64,000 bases of DNA from Bradyrhizobium diazoefficiens. Its GTDB lineage: Bacteria > Pseudomonadota > Alphaproteobacteria > Rhizobiales > Xanthobacteraceae. Location: contig NZ_CP067041.1 of the NCBI RefSeq assembly GCF_016599855.1, positions 6,788,501 through 6,852,500 on the forward strand, read 5' to 3'. The notes beneath the pieces are model-generated. The model saw nothing but the letters and a program-made list of their open reading frames with translations. It had not been told where the DNA came from and did no database searches. Position 1 is the stretch's first letter. Every line of letters starts with the position of its first letter. The position numbers and the translations under genes were made by a program. Below are positions 29,217 through 37,669 of this stretch, one piece after another.

Positions 29217-31781
29217 TTATCCCATCGCCTCTTTGACGAGCTCGTCGGCGGCTTCCGCCAGCAACTCGTCGCCCGCTTCGCCATAAACTGACTCGCGGCC
29301 GATTTCCAGCATCACGGGGACCGCGAGCGGGGAGACGTGATCGAGTTCCCGGTGCGTGATGTGCCCCTGGATGCGCGTGAGCATGTCGCTCAGACGGCGC
29401 AGGTCGAGCAGGCCGGTAGCGGCATCGGCACGCGCGGCGCGTAGCAGGACGTGGTCGGCCTCGTGTTTTCGCAGGACGTCGTAGACCAGATCGGTCGAGA
29501 ACAGCACCTGGCGGCGGCTCTTCTCTTCGCCGGTGTGGCGGCGCGCGATCAGGCCGGAGATGATCGCGCAGTTGCGGAAGGTGCGTTTCATCAGGGCGGA
29601 TTCGGCGAGCCAGGCCTCTAAGTCGTCGCCAAGCATATCGGGGTCGAACAGCGCGTTGAGGTCGATCCGGCCGTCGCGGATCATGAAGGAGAGATCGCCG
29701 AGTCCCCAGATCGCCACGGCGTATTCGTTGGCGACGAAGCCGAGCGGCCGTGCGCGGGCGCGCTCGAGACGGCGCGTCAGCAGCATGCCGAGCGTCTGAT
29801 GCGCAAGCCGGCCTTCGAACGGATAGCAGACGATGTAATGCTTGTTGGCGCGCGGAAAGCTCTCGACCAGGAGCTCGCGCACCGCAGGCACGCGCGAGAC
29901 GTCCTTCTGTTGCGACAGCCAGTCGCGCACCTGCTCCGGCAAACCCTTCCACGCGCGGCCGTCATCGAGCAGCCGACGCACGCGTTCGGCGAGATAGGTC
30001 GACAGCGGGAACTTGCCGCCCATATAGGACGGCACTTTCGGGTCCTTGTCATTGGCACGCGAGACATAGACCTGGTCCTCGACCAGGGTTTCATAGCGCA
30101 CCACCTCGCCTGAGAACACGAAAGTGTCGCCGGGCGAGAGGCCCTCGATGAAGGCTTCCTCGATCTCGCCGAGCAACCTGCCGCCGCGCGCGATCACGCC
30201 TGTGGATCCCGCACCGGCGCCGCGCGAGCGCACCAGCCGCACCTTCAGCATGTCGTCCTCGACGATGGTGCCGACATTCATCCGATAGCTCTGCCGCACC
30301 TTCGGGTTCGCAACGCGCCAGCGGCCCTCCTTGTCCTGCTTGATGCGGGCGAAGCGTTCATAGGTTTTCAGCGCGTAGCCGCCGGAGGCGACGAAATCGA
30401 CGACGTCGTCGAAATCCTGCCGTGTGAGATCGGAATAGGGTGCGGCGGTGCGGACCTCGTCGTAGAGCTCGTCAGAAAGGAACGGCTCGCCGCAGGCGCA
30501 GCCGAGCACATGCTGGGCCAGCACATCGAGGGCGCCGGTGCGCAACGGCGGCGTATCCTGCGCATTCTCGGCGATGGCGTCGATCGCGACGCGGCACTCC
30601 AGCACCTCGAAACGGTTGGCGGGCACCAGCACGGCGCGTGAGGCCTCGTCGAGACGGTGGTTGGCGCGGCCGATCCGCTGCATCAGGCGCGAGGATCCCT
30701 TTGGCGCGCCGATATTGACGACGAGATCAACGTCGCCCCAGTCGACGCCAAGATCGAGGGAGGAGGTGCAGACCACGCCGCGCAGGCGCCCCGCCGACAT
30801 CGCGTCCTCGACCTTGCGGCGCTGCGCGACGTCGAGCGAGCCGTGATGCAAGGCGATGGCGAGACCATCGTCGTTCATGCTCCAGAGGTTCTGGAACAGC
30901 ATCTCGGCCTGGCTGCGGGTGTTGACGAAGACCAGCGTGGTCTTGTTCGCCTTGATCAGCTCGTAGATTTCAGGAAGCGCATGGCGCGCGCTGTGACCTG
31001 CCCAGGGCAGCCGCTCGCGCGTGTCGAGCATCTCGACCTCAGGGGGCGCCGCGCCGCCGGCGACGACGATGTCGGCTCCGACTTCTTTGCCTTCGGGTTG
31101 CGGCACCAGGAAGCGCGCGAGCTGGTCCGGTTCAGCCACCGTCGCCGACAGGCCGATCGCGCGCAGCTGCGGCGCCAGCCGCCACAGCCGCGCCAACCCG
31201 AGCGACAACAGATCGCCGCGCTTGGAGGTCACCAGCGCGTGCAGCTCGTCGAGCACGATGCGCTTGAGCGAGGAGAAAAGGAACGGCGCGTCGTCGGAGG
31301 AGAGCAGCAGCGCGAGTTGCTCCGGCGTGGTGAGCAAGATATCCGGCGGATAGCGCCGCTGCCGCTGGCGCCGCGACACCGGCGTATCGCCGGTGCGGGT
31401 CTCGACCTTGATCGGAAGGCCCATCTCTGCGATCGGCCGTTCCAGATTGCGCGCGATGTCGACGGCGAGTGCCTTGAGCGGCGAGATGTAGAGCGTGTGC
31501 AGGCCGCCGCTGCGCTGCAGGCTGCGGCCGGTGGAGACCACGGATTTCATCGATGCCGCGGGCGCAGCGCTCAGCTCCACCAGCGTCGGCAGAAATCCCG
31601 CCAGCGTCTTACCGGCGCCGGTCGGCGCGATCAGGAGCGCGCTAGCGTCCTCGCGCGCTTTCTCCAACAGCGCGAGCTGATGCTCGCGCGGCGACCAGCC
31701 GCGGGCCGCGAACCACGCCTGGAAGCGGTCGGGCAGCAGCGCTGGCGTCTTCGCCGGAGATTTGAGGATGCGAGGCGGCAC
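29217..31781 (-). CDS. Ligase-associated DEXH helicase (Lhr-type)
   Basis: An 854-residue superfamily 2 helicase of the ligase-associated class. Motif I is A-P-T-G-A-G-K-T (about 48-55), motif II D-E-L-H, and later motifs include L-L-T-T-P-E-Q and R-I-G-R-A-N-H-R. The Lhr-core and DUF4004-like tail follow. Related Lhr proteins are single-stranded-DNA-dependent 3'-5' translocases. No ATG fits: the frame remains open to 31928, but the earlier codons lie in a family A repeat. GTG 31781 leaves 15 residues before L-L-P-D-R-F, the usual family opening. It is followed by pdeM on the same strand. Confidence 0.9.
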   Translation of the reverse strand: MPPRILKSPAKTPALLPDRFQAWFAARGWSPREHQLALLEKAREDASALLIAPTGAGKTLAGFLPTLVELSAAPAASMKSVVSTGRSLQRSGGLHTLYISPLKALAVDIARNLERPIAEMGLPIKVETRTGDTPVSRRQRQRRYPPDILLTTPEQLALLLSSDDAPFLFSSLKRIVLDELHALVTSKRGDLLSLGLARLWRLAPQLRAIGLSATVAEPDQLARFLVPQPEGKEVGADIVVAGGAAPPEVEMLDTRERLPWAGHSARHALPEIYELIKANKTTLVFVNTRSQAEMLFQNLWSMNDDGLAIALHHGSLDVAQRRKVEDAMSAGRLRGVVCTSSLDLGVDWGDVDLVVNIGAPKGSSRLMQRIGRANHRLDEASRAVLVPANRFEVLECRVAIDAIAENAQDTPPLRTGALDVLAQHVLGCACGEPFLSDELYDEVRTAAPYSDLTRQDFDDVVDFVASGGYALKTYERFARIKQDKEGRWRVANPKVRQSYRMNVGTIVEDDMLKVRLVRSRGAGAGSTGVIARGGRLLGEIEEAFIEGLSPGDTFVFSGEVVRYETLVEDQVYVSRANDKDPKVPSYMGGKFPLSTYLAERVRRLLDDGRAWKGLPEQVRDWLSQQKDVSRVPAVRELLVESFPRANKHYIVCYPFEGRLAHQTLGMLLTRRLERARARPLGFVANEYAVAIWGLGDLSFMIRDGRIDLNALFDPDMLGDDLEAWLAESALMKRTFRNCAIISGLIARRHTGEEKSRRQVLFSTDLVYDVLRKHEADHVLLRAARADAATGLLDLRRLSDMLTRIQGHITHRELDHVSPLAVPVMLEIGRESVYGEAGDELLAEAADELVKEAMG

Positions 31782-31840
31782 GGCATCACAGGTAAGCCGT
31801 GGCGGCGGGTTCGTCGAGGGGTAGCTCCGCCCGCAGCTCT

Positions 31841-31934
31841 CGTAGGGTGGGCAAAGCGGAAGCGTGCCCACCAAGCGGATCGGTACCAGGAGAGATGGTG
31901 GGCACGGCGCAAGGGCGCCTTTGCCCACCCTGCG
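31841..31934. repeat. Palindromic repeat, family A, overlapping the helicase frame
   Basis: Third copy of the 17422 element: CGTAGGGTGGGCAAAG at the left and TTTGCCCACCCTGCG at the right with inner GTGCCCACC/GGTGGGCAC arms. It sits 60 bp upstream of the helicase GTG and contains the in-frame ATG that would otherwise be read as its start. Confidence 0.85.
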
Positions 31935-31956
31935 GCATCTCGATTGCCGAGAGAGC

Positions 31957-33186
31957 CTACTCCGTCATCGGCTTGTCGGACACATCCCAATCCTTGCCGT
32001 TGAAGATGGAGGTGAACAGCGTCTTCATCGGCGTGTAGTCGTCGGGCGTGTAGCTGTAGTCGACACCATCGAGGAAGAATGGCGAGTGGAATCCGTTGAG
32101 ATTCGATGCCTGCTTCAGCACATTGGCGCGAGTCAGCTCGTCGCCGCAGCGGCGCAGGATTTCGCCCATGGTGACCGCCTGACCGTAGCCTGCATAGGCG
32201 ATGGTGTTATCAGGATCGACGCTGGGCAGGTAATTCTTGCGCAGCTCCTCGAATGCCGAGGGGCCTGGATCCTTTTCCCATCGGCCAGGACCTGCGTCCT
32301 TCGAATAGCGGATCGCGACGATGTCCTTTGCATTCTCGAAGCCCGCGGCACTGAGAATGGATTTTCCGGTCGAGCCGGCCGACAGCAATTGCAGCGGCTT
32401 CCAGCCGAGCTCGGCGACTTTCCGGATCGATTGCGACGATGCCTTGCCGGTGGAGATATTGTAGAACACGTCCGCGCCCGACTTCGAGAGATTGATGAGC
32501 TGGGAATCGACGGTGGGATCGGTGAGATCATAGGTCTGCTCCATGATCACCGATGCGGTGCCGCCGGCATCGGCCAGCACCTTCTTGAACGGGCCTAGGA
32601 AGTCGCGGCCGAAATCGTCGTTCTGGTAGAGGATGCCGACCTTGGCATTCGGCTTCACGCTGACGACATGCCGCGCCAGGATGCGCGCCTCGGTTGGATA
32701 GAGCGGCAGGCCCGCCATGGTCCATTTGAATTCTTTCGGGTTATTCCATTTCGACGCACCGGTGTTGAGCAGCAGCTGCGGCACGCCCTTGGAGTTGAGA
32801 TATTTGTGCACGGCGGTCTGCGGCGCGGTGCCGAGCGAGCCGTAGAGTGCCAGCACTTCCTCCTGCTCGACCAGGCGCCGCGTCGCCTCGACACATTTCG
32901 GTGCGCTGTAGGCGTCGTCCATGGTGAGGAATTTGACCTTGCGCCCGTTGATGCCGCCCTTCTCGTTCAGCATCTGGAAATAGGCCTCGCCGATACGCCC
33001 GAGCACGCCGTAGAGCGAGCCGGGGCCGGAATGCGGCACGGTTTGGCCAATCTTGATCTCGGTGTCGCTGGCGCCCGGATCGTATTTCTTCTCAGCGGCC
33101 CAGACATAGGGCGCGGGCAGAACGGACGCGGCGATGGTTGCGAGCGCGGCGGCGCTGACATCGCGCCGCGATGGATTTGTCGTCAT
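31957..33186 (-). CDS. ABC transporter substrate-binding protein (LivJ type)
   Basis: A 409-residue periplasmic binding protein of the branched-chain amino acid/amide class. The N-terminus has a twin-arginine signal (N-P-S-R-R-D-V-S-A-A-A-L-A-T-I), then T-E-I-K-I-G-Q-T-V-P-H-S-G-P-G-S opens the first lobe. Ligands in this group include amino acids, amides, urea and aromatic acids. No permease or ATPase genes of the HAAT type are adjacent, so it works with a transporter encoded elsewhere. ATG 33186 is chosen because the Tat motif follows directly. It sits within the DNA repair module. Confidence 0.9.
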   Translation of the reverse strand: MTTNPSRRDVSAAALATIAASVLPAPYVWAAEKKYDPGASDTEIKIGQTVPHSGPGSLYGVLGRIGEAYFQMLNEKGGINGRKVKFLTMDDAYSAPKCVEATRRLVEQEEVLALYGSLGTAPQTAVHKYLNSKGVPQLLLNTGASKWNNPKEFKWTMAGLPLYPTEARILARHVVSVKPNAKVGILYQNDDFGRDFLGPFKKVLADAGGTASVIMEQTYDLTDPTVDSQLINLSKSGADVFYNISTGKASSQSIRKVAELGWKPLQLLSAGSTGKSILSAAGFENAKDIVAIRYSKDAGPGRWEKDPGPSAFEELRKNYLPSVDPDNTIAYAGYGQAVTMGEILRRCGDELTRANVLKQASNLNGFHSPFFLDGVDYSYTPDDYTPMKTLFTSIFNGKDWDVSDKPMTE

Positions 33187-33302
33187 TGTTGTTTCTCTCC
33201 CTAGTGCGCGCATTGTGCTGGGAACGCAGCACAGCTCGCAAGTGGGAAGTCGCAGCTTTGCGACGCAATGACGCGTAAATTGCAGTGAGCTAGCGCCTAG
33301 AC

Positions 33303-34193
33303 TCAAGTTTTCTCGGCGACGACGACGAGGCCGCGCACCGGCTCGTTGTTCTCGACGCGCGGCGAGGCCGGCTCCAGTGTCAGCAGCTTTAGTCCAGCGT
33401 TGCCGATGGCGCCGCGGACATATTCCGTGGAATGGGCATAGCGCAGGCCCTCGCCGAGCACGATGCCGCTACCATCATGCGTCTCCAGCGTGAAGGCGAG
33501 CACACCGCCTGAGACGAGCACGCGCCTGGCTTCGGTCAGCACAGGCGCGAGATCGGAGAGATAGACCAAGGCGTCCGCGGCGACGACGAGGTTCGCGTTG
33601 GCATCAGCCTTGGTGCGCAGGCCGTCGATCATGTCGGCGACCTCGAGCTCGGCATAGAGCCCGGTGGCGCGCGCCTCCTTGATCATGCCGGGCGACAAAT
33701 CGATGCCGATGAAATGATCGACCTGCTTGGCGAAAGCGGCTGCCGCGAGCCCGGTGCCGCAGCCGAGATCGATGGTGCGTTTGAAAAACGCCGGCTTCTT
33801 TGCGGCGACGCGCGCCGCGAGCACCGCCTTGAAGATCAGCGCGGGCGCGCGATAGCCGAGATCGTTGATCAGCGCGTGCTCAAAGCGCGGCGCGTATTGA
33901 TCGAACAGCGCCTGCACATAGGCTTTGGGCATTTCCGAGAGCTGTGCGTCGCCGAGCCGGATCAGATGCAGCCCGGCACCATGCTGGTCCTCTGGATCGG
34001 CTCGCTGCGCTTCCCGGAACGCTGCGATCGCCTTGTCGCGCTCGCCGAGCTGCATGCGGATTTCGCCGAGCGTGAACCAGGCCGAGGTGAAATCAGGCGC
34101 GAGCTCGATCGCCTGCTCCAGAAGGTCGGCGGCGGCGGGCAGATCACCCTTGAGGTGGAGGTCGCGTGCGAACTCGAAACGGCGGTCGGCCAT
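33303..34193 (-). CDS. TPR-containing class I SAM-dependent methyltransferase
   Basis: A 296-residue protein. The N-terminal 80 residues form about two tetratricopeptide repeats (F-A-R-D-L-H-L-K-G-D-L-P-A-A-A and A-W-F-T-L-G-E-I-R). A Rossmann methyltransferase follows with motif I D-L-G-C-G-T-G-L (about residues 155-162) and G-I-D-L-S-P-G-M shortly after. Relatives are annotated as TPR methyltransferases without a known target; the TPR part suggests a protein substrate or partner. Divergent from the exonuclease gene with only 79 bp between starts. ATG 34193 is preferred, ATGs at 34229 and 34244 being alternatives. Confidence 0.82.
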   Translation of the reverse strand: MADRRFEFARDLHLKGDLPAAADLLEQAIELAPDFTSAWFTLGEIRMQLGERDKAIAAFREAQRADPEDQHGAGLHLIRLGDAQLSEMPKAYVQALFDQYAPRFEHALINDLGYRAPALIFKAVLAARVAAKKPAFFKRTIDLGCGTGLAAAAFAKQVDHFIGIDLSPGMIKEARATGLYAELEVADMIDGLRTKADANANLVVAADALVYLSDLAPVLTEARRVLVSGGVLAFTLETHDGSGIVLGEGLRYAHSTEYVRGAIGNAGLKLLTLEPASPRVENNEPVRGLVVVAEKT

Positions 34194-34272
34194 GAGATCG
34201 CCGGAGGTCAGAAACAGGCGGAGCGGCATTGGGAACCGAAGCATGACTCGAAGAATTGGCGGCGCAGCCTAT

Positions 34273-35319
34273 ATGACAGAAATGCGCCCGCAAGACATCC
34301 TGCTGCCAACTGCTGCCGGCCTGTGCTGCAAGCCCGGTGGCTTTCATATCGATCCGATCCGCCCGGTCGAGCGGGCCGTGATCACCCACGGCCATTCCGA
34401 TCATGCCCGCGCCGGCCATGGTGCGGTGCTGGCGACGCAGGAAACGCTGGACATGATGCGGCTGCGCTATGGCGAGAATTTTGCCGGCTCGACGCAAGCG
34501 ATCAGTTATGGCGAGGAAATCCGGCTCGGCGACGTCAAGATCAAGTTTCACCCGGCCGGCCACGTGCTGGGCTCGGCACAGATCGCGGTCAGTTGCAAAG
34601 ACACCTGTATCGTTGCTTCCGGCGATTACAAGGACGCACCTGATCCGACCTGCACGCCATTCGAGCTGGTGCCCTGCGACATCTTCATCACCGAGGCCAC
34701 CTTTGGCCTGCCGGTGTTTCGCCATGGCGATGCTGCGGACGAGGTGAAAAAACTGCTGGCCTCGGTCGCGCTGTTTCCCGAGCGTGCGCATCTGGTCGGC
34801 GCCTATTCGCTCGGCAAGGCGCAACGCGTGATCGCGCTCTTGCGGCAGGCCGGCTATGACGCGCCCATCTATCTGCATGGCGCGATGGAGACGATCACGC
34901 ATTACTACCAGAGCCGCGGCATCGACCTCGGCGAGCTCAGGCCGGCGATAGGCATGAAGAAGGCGGCGCTCGCCGGCACCATCACGCTGGCACCGCCCTC
35001 GGCCACCGCCGATCTCTGGACGCGCCGCTTCCCCGATCCCGTCACGGCGTTCGCATCCGGCTGGATGCGCGTGCGCGCCCGCGCCCGGCAGCGTGGCATC
35101 GAACTGCCGCTGGTGATCTCCGATCATGCCGATTGGGACGGCCTCACCGCGACGATCACAGCGACCGGCGCCGGCGAGGTCTGGGTCACGCACGGCCAGG
35201 AAGACGCGCTGGTGCATTGGTGCAAGACGCAAGGCCTGCGGGCGCGGCCGCTCGATCTCGTCGGCTATGGCGAGGAGGAGGAGGCCGAGCCGCCGCTCAC
35301 CAAAGAGGCCGAGGCATGA
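34273..35319 (+). CDS. Ligase-associated DNA exonuclease (metallo-beta-lactamase fold)
   Basis: A 348-residue MBL/beta-CASP-type nuclease. The metal site T-H-G-H-S-D-H-A-R is at about residues 39-47, and later G-H-V-L-G-S-A, S-G-D-Y-K and the C-terminal S-D-H-A-D-W supply the remaining ligands. The homologue Exo from P. putida is a metal-dependent DNA exonuclease working with Lhr, PdeM and an ATP-dependent ligase. The stop overlaps the ligase start by four bases (ATGA), so the pair is coupled. A second ATG lies three codons in. Confidence 0.92.
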   Translation: MTEMRPQDILLPTAAGLCCKPGGFHIDPIRPVERAVITHGHSDHARAGHGAVLATQETLDMMRLRYGENFAGSTQAISYGEEIRLGDVKIKFHPAGHVLGSAQIAVSCKDTCIVASGDYKDAPDPTCTPFELVPCDIFITEATFGLPVFRHGDAADEVKKLLASVALFPERAHLVGAYSLGKAQRVIALLRQAGYDAPIYLHGAMETITHYYQSRGIDLGELRPAIGMKKAALAGTITLAPPSATADLWTRRFPDPVTAFASGWMRVRARARQRGIELPLVISDHADWDGLTATITATGAGEVWVTHGQEDALVHWCKTQGLRARPLDLVGYGEEEEAEPPLTKEAEA

Positions 35320-36977
35320 ACCGCTTCGCCGAACTGCTGGATCGCCTCGCCTACGAGCCCGGCCGCAACAACAAGCTGCGGCTGATCACCGGCTATTTTC
35401 GCGAGGTCGGCGATCCCGACCGCGGTTATGCGCTGGCCGCACTCACCGGCGCGCTGAGTTTCAAGCACGCCAAGCCGGCGCTGGTCCGCGATCTCATCGC
35501 GTCGCGGACTGATGAGGTGCTGTTCGGGTTGTCGTATGATTACGTCGGCGACCTCTCGGAGACGGTGGCGCTGATGTGGCCGAAGGCGGCCATGGCGGCC
35601 CACAACAGCCCGCCTCCCCCCACCCTCACCGAAGTCGTCACTACGCTGCGTACGCTCGGTAAGACCGAGCTGCCAAGGCAGCTCGAACGTTGGCTCGACG
35701 AGCTCGATGAGACCGGCCGCTGGGCATTGCTGAAGCTCGTCACCGGCGCGCTCCGCATCGGCATCTCCGCGCGGCTGGCCAAGACCGCGGCCGCCGCGCT
35801 TGGCGACAAGGACCCGCATGAAATCGAGCTGATCTGGCCGGGACTCGCGCCGCCCTATCTCGACCTGTTCGCCTGGCTGGAAGGCCGTGCCGAAAAGCCG
35901 GTCAATCGCGATCCCGCACCGTTCCGGCCCGTCATGCTGGCGCATGCGATCGAGGATACCGATTTCGCGGCGCTCGATCCTGCCGACTACATTGCCGAAT
36001 GGAAATGGGACGGCATCCGTGTGCAGGCTGTGGCGGGCCGCGACGATCGCGGTCACATCACGGCGCGGCTCTATTCGCGCACCGGCGAGGATATCACGGG
36101 AAGCTTTCCGGATCTGGTGCCGCCGCTGCGCCTGCCGGGCGCGATCGACGGCGAGCTGCTGATCCTGCGCGAAGGCCGCGTGCAGAGTTTTAACGTCCTG
36201 CAACAGCGGCTGAACCGCAAGGTCGTCTCGCCGAAGCTGATCAAGGAATTTCCGATTCACTTGCGCGCCTACGATCTGCTTGGGGATGACGAGAACGATT
36301 TGCGCGAGCTGCCGTTCGCGGACCGGCGCGAGCGGCTGGAGACGTTCATCAGAAAACTCGATGATCCCCGCATCGACCTCTCACCGATCGTCCCTTTCGC
36401 GAGCTGGGACGCGCTCACCGCCGCGCGCGCGGATCCCGCGAGCGCCGGCGCGGGCGATGATGCCGATGCCGTCGAGGGTGTCATGCTGAAGCGGCGCGAT
36501 GCGCCTTATCTGCCGGGACGGCCGAAGGGCCAATGGTGGAAGTGGAAGCGCGATCCGCACATCATCGATGCCGTGCTGATGTATGCGCAGCGCGGCCACG
36601 GCAAGCGCTCGTCCTATTATTCCGACTATACCTTTGGCGTCTGGACCGAGACCGAGAACGGCGACGAGTTGGTGCCGGTCGGAAAAGCCTATTTCGGCTT
36701 CACCGACGAGGAGCTGCTGCAGATCGACCGCTTCGTCCGCCGCAACACCACGGAAAAGTTCGGCCCCGTCCGCCATGTCGTGCACGAGCGCGACAAGGGG
36801 CTGGTGCTGGAGGTCGCCTTCGAAGGTCTGCAGCGCTCGCCGCGACACAAATCCGGCGTCGCCATGCGCTTTCCCCGCATCAACCGCCTGCGTTGGGACA
36901 AGCCACCGCGGGAAGCGGATAGGCTGGAAACACTGGAAAAGATGCTCAAAGCGGAAGCGGCGGAGATTGAGGCTTGA
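35316..36977 (+). CDS. ATP-dependent DNA ligase
   Basis: A 553-residue ligase of the bacterial LigB/LigC-independent class that accompanies Lhr, Exo and PdeM. An N-terminal helical DNA-binding domain (about 1-180) precedes the nucleotidyltransferase core with the AMP-accepting Lys230 in E-W-K-W-D-G-I-R. Further motifs D-G-E-L-L-I-L, E-G-V-M-L-K-R and W-W-K-W-K-R are visible, and an OB-fold completes the C-terminus. No primase or nuclease domain is fused, so it is not LigD. Length and motifs look intact. Confidence 0.94.
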   Translation: MNRFAELLDRLAYEPGRNNKLRLITGYFREVGDPDRGYALAALTGALSFKHAKPALVRDLIASRTDEVLFGLSYDYVGDLSETVALMWPKAAMAAHNSPPPPTLTEVVTTLRTLGKTELPRQLERWLDELDETGRWALLKLVTGALRIGISARLAKTAAAALGDKDPHEIELIWPGLAPPYLDLFAWLEGRAEKPVNRDPAPFRPVMLAHAIEDTDFAALDPADYIAEWKWDGIRVQAVAGRDDRGHITARLYSRTGEDITGSFPDLVPPLRLPGAIDGELLILREGRVQSFNVLQQRLNRKVVSPKLIKEFPIHLRAYDLLGDDENDLRELPFADRRERLETFIRKLDDPRIDLSPIVPFASWDALTAARADPASAGAGDDADAVEGVMLKRRDAPYLPGRPKGQWWKWKRDPHIIDAVLMYAQRGHGKRSSYYSDYTFGVWTETENGDELVPVGKAYFGFTDEELLQIDRFVRRNTTEKFGPVRHVVHERDKGLVLEVAFEGLQRSPRHKSGVAMRFPRINRLRWDKPPREADRLETLEKMLKAEAAEIEA

Positions 36978-37000
36978 AGCTCGATTCACCGCGAAGGCAG

Positions 37001-37129
37001 TGCGCTCCCTCGCCCGCTTGCGGGAGAGGGTCGGGGAGAGGGCTGTCTCCGCATTGGGATTCCCCCAGAGGCGAAAGCCCTCACCCGGCGCTTCGCGCCG
37101 ACCTCTCCCGCAAGCGGGAGAGGTTGCAC
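37001..37129. repeat. Palindromic intergenic repeat, family B
   Basis: Two hairpins, one around CTCGCCCGCTTGCGGGAGAGGG and one around ACCTCTCCCGCAAGCGGGAG, flank CCCTCACCCGGCGCTTCGCGCC. The layout closely matches the copy at 44421. It fills the gap after the ligase gene. Confidence 0.85.
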
Positions 37130-37219
37130 CGAGCGCGCGGCTGGCGGCGCACCCAAGTCGAGGCTCTCGCATGCTGCCCGAACTAAAATCCCGTAAGTCG
37201 ATTGACGGCCTGTTGCGGG

Positions 37220-37249
37220 TTCCCCATGTCCCCCGCCGTGCCCTATAAT
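37220..37249 (+). promoter_or_regulatory. Sigma-70-like promoter for the small membrane protein
   Basis: A perfect -10 box TATAAT is at 37244-37249, with a weak TTCCCC 18 bp upstream. The start codon of the next gene is at 37276, preceded by AAGGAG (37263-37268), giving a leader of about 20 bases. Confidence 0.45.
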
Positions 37250-37275
37250 GCGGTCGAATCCGAAGGAGTTTTGCG

Positions 37276-37581
37276 ATGGCCCACGACGTTAGAGATTTGC
37301 CGGCCGGCCACAGCGATGGCCTGCACCGCTTTCTCGGCGGCTCGCCGCTGGCGGTCGCGTTTCGGCTGGTGCTGCTCTCGATCCTGGTCGGCGTCGTGCT
37401 GGCGGCGATCGGCTTCGATCCCTGGAATATCCTCATCAGCATTCGCCTCTTGTTCCAGCGGCTGTGGGATCTCGGCTTCGATGCCGTGAACTGGCTGTGG
37501 CGCTATTTCCTGCTCGGCGCCGTCATCGTGATCCCGATCTGGCTGCTCTCGCGCGTCTTCGGCTCGCCGCGCGGCCGCTAA
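37276..37581 (+). CDS. Small inner membrane protein (DUF6460-like)
   Basis: A 101-residue protein with two hydrophobic segments (about 23-47 and 75-93) joined by an amphipathic stretch I-S-I-R-L-L-F-Q-R-L-W-D-L. It resembles small two-helix proteins of Rhizobiales grouped as DUF6460; the assignment is tentative and the function is unknown. The start is well supported by a ribosome site and promoter. It lies downstream of the ligase gene behind a repeat, so is probably separately transcribed. Confidence 0.75.
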   Translation: MAHDVRDLPAGHSDGLHRFLGGSPLAVAFRLVLLSILVGVVLAAIGFDPWNILISIRLLFQRLWDLGFDAVNWLWRYFLLGAVIVIPIWLLSRVFGSPRGR

Positions 37582-37669
37582 GGCCCTTCCCGAATGCGCG
37601 ATCGGCGCAAGCACGCCATGCCGGCCGCGATGGTGCATTCGACACACGGGTCGGGTACACGCACCTGAC

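Noticed and set aside
31782..31928. Extra N-terminal 49 residues for the helicase
   Set aside because: They are coded mostly by a family A repeat that also occurs elsewhere, so they are not native helicase sequence.
28494..36977. Possible anti-phage defence island (helicase, nucleases, methyltransferase)
   Set aside because: The four enzymes match the known ligase-associated repair set, and the methyltransferase resembles TPR-type protein methyltransferases rather than restriction-modification enzymes.
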